A DNA stretch of 60,000 bases from assembly GCF_032854445.1 (NCBI RefSeq), contig NC_088302.1:52422046-52482045 (forward strand), read 5' to 3'. The notes beneath the pieces are model-generated. The model did not search any database and was not told the DNA's origin. It was given only the letters and a program-made list of their open reading frames with translations. Shown piece after piece: positions 57,990 to 60,000 of this stretch. Origin of the DNA: Liolophura sinensis (lineage: Eukaryota > Mollusca > Polyplacophora > Chitonida > Chitonidae). The position numbers and the translations under genes are program-made. Position 1 is the stretch's first letter. Each line of letters opens with the position of its first letter.

Positions 57990-60000
57990 TAAAACGTAAA
58001 GACAATTTGAATACCTGCTATACTGCGGGAGTATGTTTTGAGTAAACACACAGAAGAATTTTGTAAATTCGGCAATCATTTTATACATGCAGAAAACATT
58101 ATGATGTATTAACAGAGCAAAAACTTCCACCCGAACTGAATTTTACAGTAAATTCACAAAATAATGGGGTCATTTATCATATATTTGGGACACGTGCGAC
58201 CCCACAATAAACAGGACTTGTTAAAATGTTGCTTTCAACATTATTTTTGGTCATATCACGACATCAACTCGAAGATGGGCAATACCAAGATGTATACACA
58301 TATACAAGATTTAGAGAAGTTATATGCATTAAGACCACCAAGGCCTGATTCTCAATCCAAGCTTACCAAAAGAAGTGGTATCATATCCGTCTATGGTATG
58401 TGATATTCAGAAGATTATCTGTCTCACAATAGTCAGGGTTTTAGGAAATATACTTACATACTACTCGGCTTTCTCCGCCGGGCAAACAACCGCTAATCTA
58501 CGCTCAGTGACACGTGTCTGTAGCGTGATCAACTGTCCGTGTTTACACGTAAATGTAGAACTCTGCTTCGTTAACCTAAGCCTTATGATATAGATACTAG
58601 TCAGTTGGATGGCAGTAAACACATGTGGTTTTAATAAGTCTTTACACTGTATTTTATAACACCATCTTACTTATGGCAGAATGGGGGATATGTTTGTATA
58701 TAATGAATGAAGACAGCCCCGTCAGGCGCATATACAGCAAAAGGTAACCAAACGAAGAAATAAATTTGATAACATTAATAATAATAAGGTGTCTGTTAAG
58801 AGCTACCCACCAAACTAGGTTTTAGGTTTGAAAATGTGTTTTTACTTAGATGCACAGGGCGTTTTATATGGCCATATATATATTGTTTTGTTTATTAATT
58901 ATAATAGTTTATTATTGTTGTTATCATTATTATTATCTTGTTCGGTTTATGTGAATGTAAAAGCATTTTATTATCGTCGTTTTTGTTGTGGATGTGTATT
59001 ATTATGATTATTACTATATAAATACATGCTATTATCATTATCTTGTGTGGTTATTATTACTGGTTTATGTGGAATAAAAAGAAAGTTGATTTCATCGTCG
59101 TTTGGATATTGAATAATTTATTATTTTATGTTTGCCATTTACATTTATGTCATCTCAGTGAAGATCAATGTCTTGATGCGTACATTAGTTTACCAGCCCG
59201 TATATGTTAATACAGTGCACCTTAGGTCTGTCTGTGAGATAAGCTTGTATTGTATACACATGTATATTAACAACTTTACTAAATTATTTACAATACATTG
59301 ATATCAGTAACTGTAAGAATTATTCACAACATTATGTATTAAAGTTATACAAAATTATGTCTTATGAAGATATTTATCTTACCGGTTTTGACTCGTGTTC
59401 TCTAGACGAGTTCTCGGCGTGCCTTTCTTGTAGCTTCGTCTTTAACGTGTGTCAACTATACACTTCACCTTAGAACTGAAAGCAGCTGTACAGTTTCAAA
59501 GTTTGTTACTGGTACACAGTATATCCGGTTGGTATGTGATTCATATCCTGGTACTTCATATACATTAGTTTGCCGGAGCCGAAATTTATCTGCCAGAGTC
59601 AATATGCCCAACCTTCATTCACATGAGACATTCTGATCACATCATATATCGGCCAGATTAAAAGCGACGCGTTACAAGCGTAGGCACTATGTATGTCATC
59701 AGAAGTGCTTAAATACAGTACATATTGATATCATGAATATCAAATGCGTGAAATTCAGTGTTAGGTGCGGATTTCTAATATCTGACCTCTAATACAACCA
59801 ATAAAAGATCATGTTTTCTCACTTCTAATTGCTGTATTTATAAAGTGTAGTGAAGATCGAGTTGTTGATGTTATCTCCGCCTCGGGTCATCGCGCAAGCG
59901 CAAAACGGGCACAATTTGTGGAACTGTTTGTGTATAGGATTACATTGAGGCCAAAGGTCGTATTACAGCATAACAGTAGCTGTGCACAACGCAGATAAGT
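57990..60000. other. AT-rich flank, no gene seen
   Basis: Short frames only. TTA/ATT-rich simple sequence runs from about 58880 to 59060. A non-coding first exon and promoter of the upstream TLR may lie here, but I cannot point to one. Confidence 0.45.

Overview
The window looks like gene-poor animal DNA, most likely from a mollusc or another lophotrochozoan such as a brachiopod. Three things support this. Two long intronless Toll-like receptor (TLR) reading frames lie on the minus strand. Several SINE copies carry 3' ends of kinds I associate with molluscan genomes. Most of the remaining sequence is AT-rich non-coding DNA with many minisatellites and G/C homopolymer tracts. There are no bacterial-type operons, ribosome binding sites or CRISPR arrays. 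The species assignment is inference.

Layout. 0-32 kb: no convincing gene. It holds a 27-bp minisatellite (about 0.14-1.04 kb), a SINE with a perfect 12-bp target-site duplication and a nested 50-bp insertion (3.2-3.6 kb), a TTAA-flanked MITE of Kolobok/T2 type (4.43-4.99 kb), small arrays at 9.5, 14.1 and 19.0 kb, a TA microsatellite (25.1 kb) and a few GC-rich blocks with CCAAT motifs (22.6, 26.2 kb) that could be regulatory. 32-50 kb: a probable first coding exon of a short-chain dehydrogenase/reductase (32.83 kb, plus strand), more SINEs, a 25-unit 58/54-bp minisatellite (35.59-37.02 kb), and a 2.5-kb array (43.45-45.93 kb) in which 47-bp units give way to 43 in-phase 30-bp units. The very long open frames over these arrays are artefacts of repeat lengths near multiples of three. 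50-58 kb: two head-to-tail TLR genes on the minus strand, 1.4 kb apart. 58-60 kb: AT-rich DNA with no gene seen.

The two TLRs share one plan: signal peptide, a cysteine cap (CxxxCxC) followed by a non-LRR segment, LRRs, an LRRCT-LRRNT pair in mid-ectodomain, more LRRs, a second LRRCT, one membrane helix and a cytosolic TIR domain. This is the multiple-cysteine-cluster (Toll-like) type. Each has a strong splice acceptor 60-85 nt upstream of the chosen ATG, suggesting a non-coding first exon further upstream. The upstream gene adds a Ser/Thr-rich, mucin-like stretch of about 160 residues before the cap. They look like diverged tandem duplicates that probably act as membrane pattern-recognition or developmental Toll receptors; ligand and role cannot be read from sequence.
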